A stretch of 64,000 nt of DNA from Durusdinium trenchii. Taxonomy: Eukaryota > Sar > Dinophyceae > Suessiales > Symbiodiniaceae. The notes under the pieces were generated by a model. The model had not been told where the DNA came from. It saw only the letters and a list, made by a program, of their open reading frames with translations, and made no database searches. The position numbers and the translations under genes are program-made. The stretch is from positions 222,249-286,248 of the forward strand of contig CAXAMN010025262.1 in assembly GCA_963970005.1 (NCBI GenBank), read 5' to 3'. Shown here in pieces: positions 46,935 to 59,445 of the stretch (its first letter is position 1; the number at the start of each line of letters is the position of its first letter).

Positions 46935-47150
46935 AAAATATTAGAAACACCCTCGTGGGACACAAACACACTTGCAGGGCACTCTTGTGCGACAGTCTTG
47001 TGAGAGACCCTCGTGGCCATTCTTGTGGGACACCCTTGTGGGACACTCTTGTAAAACACTCTTGCTTGACATGTGCGAGACACTTGTGAGGACACTCTTG
47101 TTGGACACTGCAGGGTGCTCATAATGGGACACTCTTGTAGGACACTCTCC
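46935..47150. repeat. Degenerate minisatellite, GGGACACTCTTGT unit
   Basis: About a dozen imperfect copies of a roughly 15-20 bp unit (GTGGGACACTCTTGT and variants) occur over some 210 bp. The minus-strand open frames with repeated CPTRV motifs are by-products. The adjoining 47151-48200 holds no gene I can support; a plus-strand open frame at 47294-47665 is unexplained. Confidence 0.8.
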
Positions 47151-48205
47151 TTTGCACCACGGTTCCACATGCATCTTTGCAGCCCCTAGCAGCACGGAAC
47201 CACGCAAACCCACTTACCACCGAGACGGTATACAACCGAGCTTGCACCAGAGACTAGGTGTGACACAATGTAACACCACTTCCCGCATTACATTTGCACT
47301 GCCAATTTCGATGCCAAAGCTTCCACAAGTTGCTTCCCGCACTACGTTTCTACAAAGTTCCCACCCCTGAGCCTGAACCCCCTCAAGCTACTACATGTAT
47401 AATATATATATTAACATATAAGTCAATTTCGTTGGATTTGGGTTCCATTTCTTTCTATTTGGGTGATAAGACTTTGTTGAGGCAGTATTTAGATGTGATT
47501 TTGGGCTCACCCTTGGTTCATGCTTGTTGGTGTGCATGCATGGGTTTCGCTGCCGAGCAAGTGCTGTTGGCTCAATTCTTTTCCTCGCACCTTTGCAAGC
47601 TCATTCGTGTCTGGAGCTTAGGCCTCTTCAGACCAATCGAACAATCTGTCCCTCAGACAGCTTGATGGGCCGACGAAGATAGTATAGTGGTTTTCCTTGG
47701 ATGCTAAATGCCACTCACACTTAAGGATTCAAATGTTTATGATAAGTGAGAGGCAAGTCTTAAAATGCAAGAAAGCTTCTCGGTGTAATCTCCTACAGGG
47801 ATATTTGTTAACAGTGATTCCCAAATAAATTGTTGCATTGTGTTTTTCAACACCCAGTTCCTTGGTTTCCTTTGTAAATGATACCCGCCAGGTGCGGGAG
47901 AGCTCCCTCGATTCTTCCAAGTCCTTGGTTTGCAAAACATAACATGGAACTTTTGAGGGGGCTTTGATCATAACAAAGCAACACCTGACTTATGAAGTCG
48001 AGACTTAAACTGGCTTAGGAGCAGCATTGCTGAAGGCAGAAGCGATTGCCGTGTACTTCATGCCATTCAATGAAGTCGGTTTATTCCAAGCATAGAAGAT
48101 TTGGGTGGCCTTCGGCTTGATAATGAAGAAGTCTTCGCCTCACAAGGAACAAACTAAAAGTCTTCTAAGTTTCTAATTTGTTTGCTTTCCAGCTTGCTCT
48201 AGGGT

Positions 48206-49008
48206 CTAACACTTGAACAATGTGTTGACAGGCAGGAGACACTTGGGATCAGAGCTCGCGGCCGGCTTCTGACAATCGTGTCCATTGATGGACACATCAA
48301 TGATGGACTCATCTTCAAATTCCTGGAGGAGTGCCCTCCAGGTGGAGCGGTCTGTATCAGAACTCGTCTTGTTGTCGACCACCTCCAGGACAACGGATTC
48401 GAGATCTGACGTCCATGAGCAAACTGTTATCATGTCCAGGTCGCCTGCCAAAAAATCAACCAACAGCGAGAGAAAGGGAGAGATGAAGAGAGCGGCGTTC
48501 ACAGAGGTGCAAGGAGATGCTGTGACAAGAAACGGTTGAGCTTGTGAGCTTGTATTTTCCAGCAATCCCTATCAATCTCTAAGACTACTTGAACAGCGAT
48601 CTTCCGCTCTGTAGTGTCTAGCAACACTCAGATCTAAGGAGGTATCGCCAGTCCCCATTGCCCCACTGCTCGCAGTGAAGCCCGCCAAAAGATGGCACCG
48701 CATAAAAGCACAGCCATGCACAGCTTGTCTCAGCCCCAACTACTTTGGACAGAATTGCAAACACCTGCACAAAAATATTGAAATGAAAGAATATGCCGTG
48801 TTTCAGGCTGGCCCTGCCTAGGTGGCCTTTTGCCAAAATCAATTTTCACCCGACAGCCTTTGGCCTAGGGCTCACCACTCTCATGCGAGTCGGCCTCTTC
48901 GTCATCATTGCCATCCATGGCCTCCTCACCATCATCCCCTTCTTGAGCCTCAACTGGGTGTGACACGTGCACCTTCAATCGACGTCGGGACAACTCACTT
49001 GAGCTCAT
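48206..49008 (-). CDS. Unrecognised small multi-exon gene with acidic N-terminus
   Basis: An ATG at 49008 opens MSSSELSRRRLKVHVSHPVE followed by a very acidic run (DDGEEAMDGNDDEEADSHES) up to a GT donor near 48876. A second exon after a TTTTTGTGCAG acceptor (48764) reads VFAILSKVVGAETSCAWLCF and continues to WGNGDWR. A third, after TTTTTTGGCAG near 48448, begins GDLDMITVCSWTSDLESVVL and ends at a stop at 48206. The phase of the first join does not fit the simplest donor, so an exon may be missing or the first exon wrongly bounded. The start lies only about 107 bp past the stop of the upstream gene. No family recognised. Confidence 0.5.
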
Positions 49009-49114
49009 GCCTTTGATGGAGTTGACCCTGTCCGGGTGAGAGCGCCACCTCAGAAACTTGCCGTTTTAAAATCAAACAATGGCATTCTTTTCGCTTTAAA
49101 AGATAAAAATAAGG

Positions 49115-52100
49115 TCAACACTCGGTTCGTGCCATAGCGATGATTTCCTTCGGTGAAAGATCAGGATGTTGAGTCTTCAAACGGGTCATCGCCTCCGAGA
49201 TGTGCTTGTGGTAGGTATCTCGAAGACCAACCCGGCCAGGAGTGCCAGCCTCCAATGAAATTGTTTGAGTTTTTGGAGCCATACTTCCAACCACCCCCTG
49301 CGAACTAAAAAGACTAGACATGTTTTGAACCACACAGCCTACGACTAGTTGACAATCTACCGGGTGAAAGTATGCACTGACTGAGGCGGATGGCCTTGCT
49401 TTTCTTTGACGTCTTTGACTTCCGTGGCTCCTGAGGCTTGAACTGGGAGATGGAAGCTGGACTTTTTTTCAATGGGAAGGGAAGGATTTTGACAAGTCGG
49501 GATTGTGCATCGTAGTGCTATGTGAATCTATGCGTGATGTTCACCCGTCCTGCCCCAAAACTAGCGTCTCCTCAGAGTCAGCTTCAGCATCAGAGGTTTT
49601 CTTCGCATCTTCCTCCTTCTTTGCCCTCTTTGCTTTTGCATTCTTGTTGGTATCACGCTTGGTTTCTGGAATTCTCCCCAGAGCCATCGCAACCCTTGAG
49701 ATCCTTGGCTCTTCACCGGCTTCCTCTTGCCCAGCTGAGGTCTTGTCCTTCTTCTTGCTGCTCTTGGCTCCTGGGTTGACCCGCTTTCTCTTCTCATCTG
49801 GGCCTTGGTCCTCTGCATCCTCCTCAGCCCCATGTCCATGCTCCTCCTCAGTCTCATGCTTCTTCTTGGCTTGGTCATTCTTCTTGGCCCTTGCTGCTGA
49901 TGCTTGCTGTGTCTTTGCCTTCTTTGGTTGCTCCTCTGCAATGTCAGCTTGTTGTTCTTTGGCTGCCTTCTTGGCTTTACCTTTTGTTTGCTCCTCCTGC
50001 TTCGGTGCTTCCTCAGCATCCTCCTCCTGTTTCCTCTTCCTGTNNNNNNNNNNTGCACTCTTCTCATCCTCATGCTCCTCCTGATCATTCTCCTCAGCTT
50101 GGTCATCCTTCTTGACCCTTGCTGCTGATGCTTGCTGTGTCTTTGCCTTTGCTGCTGATGCTTGCTGTGTCTTTGCCTTCTTTAGTTGCTCGTGTACAGC
50201 CTCAGCTTGTGCCTTCTCCTCTTCCTCTTCCTTGTCGTCCATGTCTTCTGGCTTGTTGTGCTTGTCTTTGCTGTCCTCGTTCCTCTTCCTCTGATCTGGC
50301 ATCTTCTTGGTTGTCTCTCCTGCTGCTGCTCCCTTATCCGAACGTGCTTCCTTTGTGGCCTTGGCCTGCTTCTTCTGCTGCGTGGTCTCCTGGTCTTTTG
50401 GTGTTCCTTCTTTGCAGCTGTCCCTCAAAAATTGTTTTCTGGTTTCAACAGCACTCTTTGGCTCAGGTTTGTTTGAGTCTGCGTCTTTTCTTGTGCGCCT
50501 CTCGCCTTTGTGCTTGCTCAAACTCTTGTTTGTCTTTGTCTTCTTTGTTTCTTCATCCTCTGCTTGTTCTTCCTCATCTGTGAGCCCCTCCTGCTCTTCC
50601 TCTTCCGATAAGGGTTCCTCTGAGTCCAAGGAGTTCTCTTCTTCTTCTTCCTGCACCTTCTTGATTTTCCTTGTCTGAGTCTTTCCAGCCTTCTTTTTCG
50701 GTTCTGCAGCCGCTTTGGCCTTGGCCTCTGTTTTTTTCTGACCCTTTGCACTGACCTGAGCCTGTTGGATTTGCTCCTTCAGGGCCGCAACACGTTCAGG
50801 AGTCAACTGAGGGTTGTTCGTGTCCGTTGATTCAGATGTAGTCATAGGGAGTATCTTCTTCTCCTCAACCCCTTTTGATGGCTCTGCGGCAGGATCTTTA
50901 GGCTTCTGGTCTTCAATAGATGGCATGTCCAAAGCCTTGGGCTTCATAGGATGCACCATCTTTTGGTCTTGCACCTGCATAGGAACAAAGGATGATAATA
51001 CACAGAGCCAACGGGTTTAAGAATGTGCTGCTCTATTGCCTGAGGTTTCAACTAATAATCTACTTGTCAATTTGACAAGAGTCTTGGCTGGTCTTTTGAG
51101 TTGACACCCAATGGAAGCCTCCCGCTTCTGTGCAGATACTGGCGTCGCGGTGGTGGCTGATGGCAACGGAGAGGCAAACCGGACCTTCCCAGGAGTTGGT
51201 GCATGTCAGGGCATAACGTGCAGTCCAGGAGTACTGCAAATGTTCACTGTTATTTGGTTCCTTTCCACCTCCAGGTGACCCTGGTATCCCGCCTGTTTGC
51301 ATGGTGGGGTCTTAGTGGCGCCCTCGTCGGACTGCAGCATCCCACCAAAATCCTGCTTGGATTTGATACAGCTCGGTGTTTGCAGGCAACCAGTCAAACA
51401 AAACAACCCAAACACATCATCAGCTTCAACCCAAAGAGTCCTGATCGAAACCATGTTGAGCAAGTAGGTCCGAGATGTTCATCGACATGTGCCACTACGA
51501 CTGAACCTACTGCAAAGTTGGCCTTACTATGGAACTTGGGTGCTTGATCAAAGGCAGGCCCAGGAGAGAAAAACAGGTGCACATGTTCTGCTCCCGCACC
51601 CCATGCTGTGTATGACATCACTCACAAACCACCTGACCTGCCTGGGTTGCCCTTCCGCTTCAAGTCAGAGACCTTCTCCGGTTTGATCCATTTACTGGAG
51701 CCATGTGTTAGGATGAAGTCTTTGTCATTCAAAGGAACATCCATGTGCGCGGCCTTAGACCCAGGTAGAAGACACCCCAAATTAAATATAAGCAGTTTGT
51801 ACCAAGTAAAGCACATTAAAAAGATTCCCGATGCATTGACACTCTCAATGCAAACAAGAAACAACAAACAGCTTGTAAGATTGGTTGGGTGTAGTGTCAA
51901 CCAAGGACCCATTCCTCCGACGGGCATCCACAACAAAAAGTGTAGTCCCTGCGTCTCTTCCTGAAATCTTCGCCTCAACGACATGTAGCTCGAGGAGCTC
52001 AGAAACAGTAGTTGGTTCGTTCTCCCATGGAGCCACCGCAGGCGCGGGCTCTGGCTCTGGAGGAGCAGCGATGATGGCGGTGGATGGATTGAGGCCGAAC

Positions 52101-55100
52101 CTTGCTTCAGCCAACATGGTTAAAACAGCCAACATTGTTACAACAAGGGGGTGGCAACCACTTATAAAGGATGGCATGGTGGTAAAAGTGATCACTTTGC
52201 AGTGAGGTGGGTTGAGTTTAAGGGCAAACACAACCAGGACCAGATTTTGATTAGGAAGCTTCTTGTCGAAGTCCCCCACCAAGGCTGCCCAATCTGCCCC
52301 GTACACGACGTCGTTCACATACATGGCTCGGATCTTTGCCGGGAGGGTGATTTTGTATTTTTCCCACCCCACCTTACCAGGCACAGTCTCGATCTCAATG
52401 AACTTGAAACTGAAAGTCGATGCGTCAAAGACCTCAGCCTTCACCACCGGGTCTTTCTCGTAAGCTCGCACTTTCCCCATCACATGCTTCCCCCTTTTCC
52501 AATCCTGAAGGGAGGACAGGTTTTTGGAACTAAGAACTTTGCATTGCACCAGGTTGGGTATTCACACCACCTATTGAACTCTCATTAATAAGGGGTCCAG
52601 AAGTTGGTTTGAAGAGGTCCTCTAGCAGTCGCATGGAAATAGTCTTCTGGCAGTACTCCACAATCCCACTGAGCTTGCTATCGCATATGGACATGGAGCG
52701 GACGCGGGTCTTTTTGGAGGGCCAGTCCAGCACCACTGTCTCCAACCATCCGTCGTACGGAGTGAGGTTGACAATTCCCAGATCGTTGGAGACCAGCTTG
52801 GACTTCGAAAGTATTGCCTCCAAAATGACCTCCGGAAAGTCCCTCCCGCTCAAAAGTTGGGCGGACTCCTGGAACTCGCTCAGGCTCCTATGTGGATGGG
52901 CAACACAGCCACACAAAACAAAGAACTCAGTTTCGGAATTCGTATGATAACAATTTAACATGTCTTTGACAATCAGCAAGCTCCTTGTGTCAGCTGCATG
53001 GGGGAGTGAATCCTTTTCCACAGTGGGGATGATATAGGAGCTTTCAGCAGTCCATGAAATGGAAGAACGAGGGCTCCTGTCCAAATAACGCTTCAAAAGA
53101 TTTATTGTATAGATTCATGAGTCCAGGTCCAGGTAGGGTGAAATCTGGCTTACTACTGAGTTACTATATCCCTTTAGCCAGTGCATCCCACAGTTGCAGG
53201 ATGAGCCATATGATTGAGACACTAGGCAGCATCACTGTGAGATTGGAACCCGCCTGTCACACATGAGCGCACACTCAGCGAAGGTGTTATCAGCCATCGA
53301 GTCCTCTTGGAAGACTAGCCAGCCATAAAAAATCATGGGAACTCGTTTTGATGCAGGTGGTGCATCCATTTTGATGGAGATCATGGTGCTGCAGAGGCCG
53401 CGCGTGTCCAGCTTGTCCTCCACCCTCCTCAGTTGGTGATGTACATCAAGGGAAGTCCACATTCAAGGAGGTCAAACTACAGTCCTTGTAGGCCCTAACG
53501 GTCGCTTCTAAAACCACTTTGGGGTATATATGGAATCCAATTTGATCCAAAGAGCCTACGTTCTCCTCGCAATCCATTTGATATCTTCTCAGAACAAAGT
53601 ACAGGAGCCACTAGGAAGGCCACAGAGTCGACAGGCTTTTTCTTCACTATGTTGGCGATCAGATCCGTCAGGTTGTTGAGTTCATTGTTGCTGACGCGAC
53701 CCAGCTTGGACAAGTCGCACCAAATCAATGTCCCAGCTCCCCTGCTACCAGCTTCTTCCAGGAACTGACAGGGACAGGCTGTAAAAAAAGACTCTGTGAC
53801 ATGAAGGTTGTTTTGGGATTTCAGGGGAACCCTAGTTTGGCAATCCCCAGCCTTGTTTGTATGTGAGCACAAATCTGCTACATTGCCATGATGGAAGGCC
53901 AAATGTGTTTTCATAAAGTTCTCTACGATGGAAGCACCAATCAAATTCTGTTGGCGGATGTGTAATATTCTTTGAGTCCTTTTGGCCTGTTCGGACCTGG
54001 TCTCCTGTTCAAACACCTTCCCCAAATTGGCCAAGTCTTTGGCCAGTTGCAATGTATCTCGTTCCCAAGCAGCACGACGTGCATCCACGCTCAGTTGGCT
54101 GATCTGCTCATCAGCCACCGAGAACGGATTCACAGTTGGCTTTGGTGCAGGGAGGTTCTCATTCCAAAAATGTAGATAGGAGGGCTTGAACATGGGGTCT
54201 TTCATCATCACCACTTCCACCACTTCGTCATTGAAGTCCCTGACACGGTGTCCAATAACAAAGAAATATCCTACCAAGACTGTGAGTTTCATCCACCAAC
54301 CAGACCATCCTGGAAACCATCCCAGACCCAATGGATGGTTCAGCCTGATTGCTAAGTTTCATGTAAACAATAAAACATTGAACATATAGTCGAAGGGACC
54401 CTTCGATGGATCGCTGCACCAGTTTATCCACCAGAGCATCATCGAACAAAGGTGTGCCGTCGTCGGCCACAGCCAGACGCATCTCTTGGAACACAAAGCC
54501 TAGGAAACACATTCTGTCGGCTTCCAAATTCCATTCAGCAAGCCCCAGCCGGAGGCTGGCTGCTTTCCCAGCGCGCTTTGCAGTGAGCTGGTGAACCAGC
54601 AAAATCCTTTTCATGAATAATGCTTGCTTCCCCTTGTCCATACAAAGAATGGAATGCCACAGCTTGTGACTAACTCTTGGGACCCCTTCAAGTAGCCATC
54701 TGCTGTCCAGCAGGGTCTCTTTGCTGAAGGCTGCAGGGCAGGAGCTTTTCCACATGAAGCAATATAGAATCTAGAAACACACCACTTCCCAAACTATTTG
54801 GTGGAATCCATGGGAATCTGGTGTTTCTAAAACAGGCCTGACTGCTCAAACTTGAAGCTGTGCAAGTGACGTTCTATCAAGCTCCATGCCTCATCACAAA
54901 CTCCAACCTGAGACAGGTGCAAAACGAAGCTGACAGAGGCAACGGCGGTGGGAGGGTTCTGGATGGAAGGCAATATAGAGTTCCTGACCTACAGAGTGGA
55001 TCGAAGTAGAAGGGCCTGAAGTCAAGCCAAGCCACTTTGAATCCAAACAGCTGACTTGCTGTTGCATCATCTACTCTGTACTTGGGATTGGTCGCTGCCG

Positions 55101-56883
55101 CCCCATAGGAATTGTATTCCTGGATGCCTTGCAGGAAAGCCTTGCGGTATCCATCCGTGTCGGAAGAATAGGTGCTTGGGTCCTGGCAGGCCCCGCAACT
55201 TACTGTAAAGATACTTCCTGCCACACATGGAATGCACCTTAAACAGAATTAGGTTCATAATATCTTTGACCCGGTTCCTCCAACATCAGCAATTTGGCAC
55301 GCCCATCAAACACCAAGGCTTTCTGAGGAAGCGATTTCCTTTGGCGTTCACTCTGTTGCTCGTGGACCTGCAATCTACGCCATTCAAATGAGAAGGCAAC
55401 CTCTTCAACTTTCACGACGAAGGTGACGTTGGAGATAGTTTGTAACCACCTGCTCCAAAAGGAACCCAAAGTCAGGAAGCTGATAGTGGGCCACACACCC
55501 ACAGAATGAAGAAACAACAGAAACTTGTTCCCAGAATCCATGATGGATGACGTTCTTGGACCTCAGAATGCCCCCAGAATACCCAAAGGACGATGTTTTC
55601 GAGCCCACAATACTCCCCAGAATACTCAAAGGACGACGTTTTCGAGCCCACAATACTCCCAGAATACCCAAAGGACGACGTTTTCGTTCGGAGCCTCCCC
55701 CCCAGAGTATTGTGCGAACCTCTTGTTCAACAACCTTATCAGGCTGGTTTGCCATGGGCTCCCAGAGCATTCTGCGTCATCCTTTTTCTTGATTTTCTTG
55801 GCTTCTCAAAAGGGCGAGGTTTTCGCCGGGAACCTCACCCTTTGAATATTATCACATTTATGGGCAACTTACCATTCAAAGCTAAATTTGATTGAGTCTT
55901 ATGATTTTGCTAAGGGTTTAGTATTCCCGGTATTCTTGGATGTACTGAAGACCTAGGGCTCAGCGATTAGTTGAATATTCAAAGGACGACGTTATCGACC
56001 GGAACCTCACCCTTTTGGATTCCTTAAATTTTGTTCAAAAAGGACGACCCATAATGCCCGGAACCACCTCAGTTCTTCCGCCGGAAACTCCCCAGAACTC
56101 CCCTGTATTCTGCTCCATAAGCTTTAGGGCTTGCTGTGGGGAGGGGCTGGCCTTTGGAGGTCTTCGATTTCCTCAGGCTTCATGGCATCCACCTTGAGGT
56201 TCAGGAATGTCCACAAGACACCAAAATATAAGACAGCTAGTCTGCCAACTCCCTTTGTTGCTTGGAGGCATCCCAACTGCAATGGGCTTCCTGCTGCAAG
56301 GTGGGTCCTCAATTTGCACTCGATCGGTTCACGAGCGGATTCAAAGCCACCATGGAGCACATCACTAGCGGTATTGATCCAGTTCTGCAACGGAGGCAAA
56401 CCATCACAAGGTCTTTGGTACCACACCGCCAGCAATGGCACTTGGACGAGCCCATCATTCTCCTTGGGTGGTGGGGAGGGGTATGACCTTCCATGACTAG
56501 TATGGGATGGTTGATGGTGGGTGCAGCAAAGCATTAATTATTTTTCTACTGCCTAGGCTCTGGCATGGCAAAGCGTTGAGGTTCTGGAAACCCCGGCATC
56601 ATTTCCACCAGCCAAGTCTGAATAGCTGGCAGCAGGCTGTCACTCAGGTTCTGCAGCACAAACTTCACTGGATGCTGATCACAATCTATATCAAAACTCC
56701 TTGGGGTGTGATGCCACGTAAACAATCGAACACCTACTGTCACACAATGGACTACCCCTTCCGATGCCACATGTTTCGATCAAAGCACTTGATGCCATCC
56801 ATCACAAGATTGACCCACGGGTGGTCTGCCCTGCTTGATTTGGAAGGCCCATGGGCTTTTCCAGCGAGCTTCCGCTTTGACAT
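49115..56883 (-). CDS. Long unrecognised multi-exon gene with Lys/Glu-rich 3' exon
   Basis: An ATG at 56883 opens MSKRKLAGKAHGPSKSSRAD. Minus-strand exons follow near 56680-56565, 56405-56140, 55440-55270, 55215-54995, 54755-54400, 54250-53560, 53440-53250, 53060-52570, 52545-52200, 52090-51900 and 51590-51440. A large exon starts after a TTCCTATGCAG acceptor at 50974 and runs to about 49545. It is extremely Lys/Glu/Ala-rich, with repeated KKAKTQQASAA motifs, and crosses a 10-N gap at 50044-50053. A last exon, 49297-49115, ends HPDLSPKEIIAMARTEC and resembles small helical DNA-binding C-termini only loosely. I recognise no domain. Splicing as a single transcript is assumed from strand, spacing and lack of other starts or stops; two genes are possible. 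Confidence 0.5.
50044..50053. other. Assembly gap (10 N)
   Basis: Ten Ns lie inside the Lys/Glu-rich exon, next to near-identical coding repeats that could have defeated assembly. The frame is open on both sides, but the true length is unknown. Confidence 0.95.
55567..55690. repeat. Minisatellite, about 43-bp unit, three copies
   Basis: The unit contains CAGAATACCCAAAGGACGA and CGTTTTCGAGCCCACAATAC. Three tandem copies are followed by diverged relics near 55810-55850 and 55977-56016 that share AAAGGACGACGTT and GGAACCTCACCCTTT. It lies between two exons of the long gene, so it is probably intronic. Confidence 0.85.
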
Positions 56884-57129
56884 GGTGCCGGTTGAGCTTA
56901 AGGCTTGAGCAACCGCTATGGTCCAACTCAGACTCTGTGATAGACCGAGAGCTAGTGGACTGAGAGTTGAGAGGTTGCACACTGCTGTTTTCACAAAAAG
57001 ACAGTCAGTCCTTTGTTTTGTTTTGCAAAGAGCGTTCAGGTTTGATACATCAACCTGCACAGTTAAGTTAATTTCAAGTGCTGCTGTGCAGCACACAAAC
57101 ATTCAGCGACTCCGAAAATGAAAGTTCTA

Positions 57130-59445
57130 TCATCCCTGTGGGATTGACTTCAACGCTAGAGCGCATGCCAGAATCACACATCCAATGGTGGGGACCGACA
57201 TAGCATTGCCCGCGAATTGCACACAGGCTGTGCTAGGAATGCCGGTCAAGTCCAGCCGGGGGGCCCGAGAGCGCTTCGATTGGTCCGATGTGCATGGCAA
57301 CACGTGGGAGCAAAGTAGCTCAACGCCGTCGAGGAATCGTCCGTGCGCCTAGCACAACCAGGTCAGTGGGGAAGTTGGGGAGGACATGGTCTGACTACCC
57401 CAAAGGAGGGAACCACAGTCACACAGATACCCCTAGCCTTCGAGAATATTCTGCTCGACGTGGTTGTCAATGTCATGAGAGCTTTGTCGACCGTCTCTCC
57501 TCGCCCTCGATCGTTGGATGCATATTGATTCAGGTCAGGGAATTCATAGCGGGTGGTTGCATCATACGCAGCCAAGTTTTGGGCCTTGGCAACGAAGGAT
57601 GTTTCACTGTGTGTTGCTGAAAAGCTATGACATATTACGTGTATGAAAAACGATCTACTCTAAAGAGGGGAACTACCAGTCTTTGGGATACCACAGAGTG
57701 TGTTAAGCCATGTCACGAGGCCGAAAATGATCAGAGGATAACCAAACCTCCACGGTGTGTTTTGTATCCCAGTGGTCCCCGTGTTTGTCTACATGAAACT
57801 AGGGTTGAAAACATGTGGGGTTGGGGTTCACACTCAAGTCATCTCCGTGTTCCGTTTTGATGTGAAGCATCTGCCAAGTGACTTCGGTGGGTGTGTGGGA
57901 AATATCCTCTCTCATCCTGTTAGCCTGTTGTGGCATGACATTAACCTACTGACTAGCCACCTTTTAGGTCTCTTTTCAACCCAGCTTACTAGTATACCAC
58001 ATTCCACTCAAGAATCAAGTGCATGCAGGTGTCATTGCTTGCACTGAGCTTTGCCTTTGGCAAGTCCATCCAGAAGTAGTCTTTGGCAGTCATGTGGACT
58101 TTTGAGGACAAGCACCCAACAAAGTCTTGCAGAGTCCAGGGTGCCACCCATCGAAGCCTATCAGACCGATAGGCCACAATGAAAACTCTCGCGCGGGCGC
58201 ACCCCAAGCCGAGTATGCGGGGGTCCAATCGGACCGACAAGAGCTCCCACTTAGATGCCATGCCTGACACCACAAGAGAGTTCCTGACAATGCGCTCCTC
58301 ATATTCTGGTACATTTTCGACGATCAGGAGTGACGTGTCACTTTCCCTCATGTGTTTGTAGAATGCTGCATGAACCACAGCGGAAGGTCCCATCTCCTTG
58401 GCACGCCGACCCATCATAGAATAGTCCACACAGACCGGGCCTGGGCATGTTTAAAAATAGGCCAGACCCCATCTGTAGGACAGGATTCAGGTTTCCACAA
58501 GTACCCGCTTCACAACGTTCTGAGGTTGCTTCCAGATATGTTGACCTTGAAGCCTTGGAGGCCAGTTCATGCTGGGGTACAAGGGATTCAGGAAATAACA
58601 TTGCAAAGGGATGATAACAGTCAAGGAACAATTTGGGTCAGAACTCTTAGTAGGGCTCAGCTTGCACATGGTCTTGTGACGCACGCAGTAACCTGTACCC
58701 TTCTCGGTGTCCAAGTTGGTGACATCTTCAAACAAACAAGCTCCGGAGAACCCATAAGTTCCCTCCAGAACCTTTTGACAGTGCTTATTGATCTCACAGT
58801 GGGAAACCAGATTCACATGGCATTTACCCTTACGTTTACCATGTGTCCTCAAGAACTGTTCTGCGGCCTTCACCAAGCTGATGCAAGCCTTGGTGCCATG
58901 AAGCAGTACAAACAGGCTTACAGTTACACGCAGACATTCAGGCAACAACTCAGGATAGGACTGACTCTGCGCAGCCCACCCCACTGAAGCATGTAGATAG
59001 GTCCCATTTCCACGTGGCCAGTTGTTTACACAGCCACTCATGACCAAAGCAAGCTGAGACACGTTTCAAAAAAATGTCAGCCCACCGGTAGGTCCCTGCA
59101 ACTGACTTGAAATGCACCGGGGCCGTGTCAGGCGCTGCAGGCACAGAAGTCTTGGGAAAGTAGCGCCTGGGCTGCAAATAGAATCAATTTCAGTTTAACA
59201 CACAGATTTGCTGAGGGGGGTGCTCTTTCTGGATGGTCTTCTTGACACCACGCTTTCCCCTCCAATGCAAATCAATGAAAAGAAGTGCATATATTGGGCC
59301 TACTGAAGCTGACCCTCAACCTTCTGAGAACCCCTTGACAAGAAGAGTGACATGGCCTTTGCGTTCCCTCCTTGGTGCCAGGAGTTGTGTTCATCGAAGC
59401 GGCCAACACCACTGCATCACGAAGGCTCAGCGTCCGCTTGCCCAT
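57130..59445 (-). CDS. C5-cytosine DNA methyltransferase, complete, six exons, about 442 aa
   Basis: The model joins 59445-59332, 59171-58962, 58888-58657, 58440-58034, 57584-57438 and 57348-57130, all in phase. It starts MGKRTLSLRDAVVLAASM and stops with TGA. C5-methyltransferase motifs appear in order. Motif I: DLSTCFSGVGCAES (SAM binding). Motif III region: CEINKHCQKVL...LFEDV. Motif IV: SPVCVDYSMMG, with the catalytic Cys kept but P-C-Q changed to V-C-V. Motif VI: LIVENVPEY. Motif VIII: GCARARVFIVAYR, with RxR kept. Then come a target-recognition-like stretch, TLTTTSSRIFSK|AHGRFLDGVELL, and motif X: VQFAGNAMSVPTIG. No reader or replication-targeting domain is present. Introns use GT, GC (58656, 57437) and GA (58033) donors. 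Exon 1 is the least certain. It should methylate cytosine in DNA; CpG specificity is not deducible. Confidence 0.85.

Noticed and set aside
46935..47150. CRISPR-like array
   Set aside because: The units are short, degenerate and without constant-length spacers; the genome is eukaryotic; no cas genes are present.
47294..47665. Possible plus-strand gene of 123 codons
   Set aside because: It has a hydrophobic, Cys-containing frame but no recognisable domain or splice signals, and codon use is unconvincing.
50975..50980. Independent gene starting with MQVQDQ at 50980
   Set aside because: The ATG lies inside a strong acceptor (TTCCTATGCAG), so this is better read as an internal exon starting at 50974.
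58338..58631. Alternative minus-strand frame across the methyltransferase motif IV region
   Set aside because: Most of it lies in an intron; the motif-bearing frame is continuous from 58440 with the GC-AG join.
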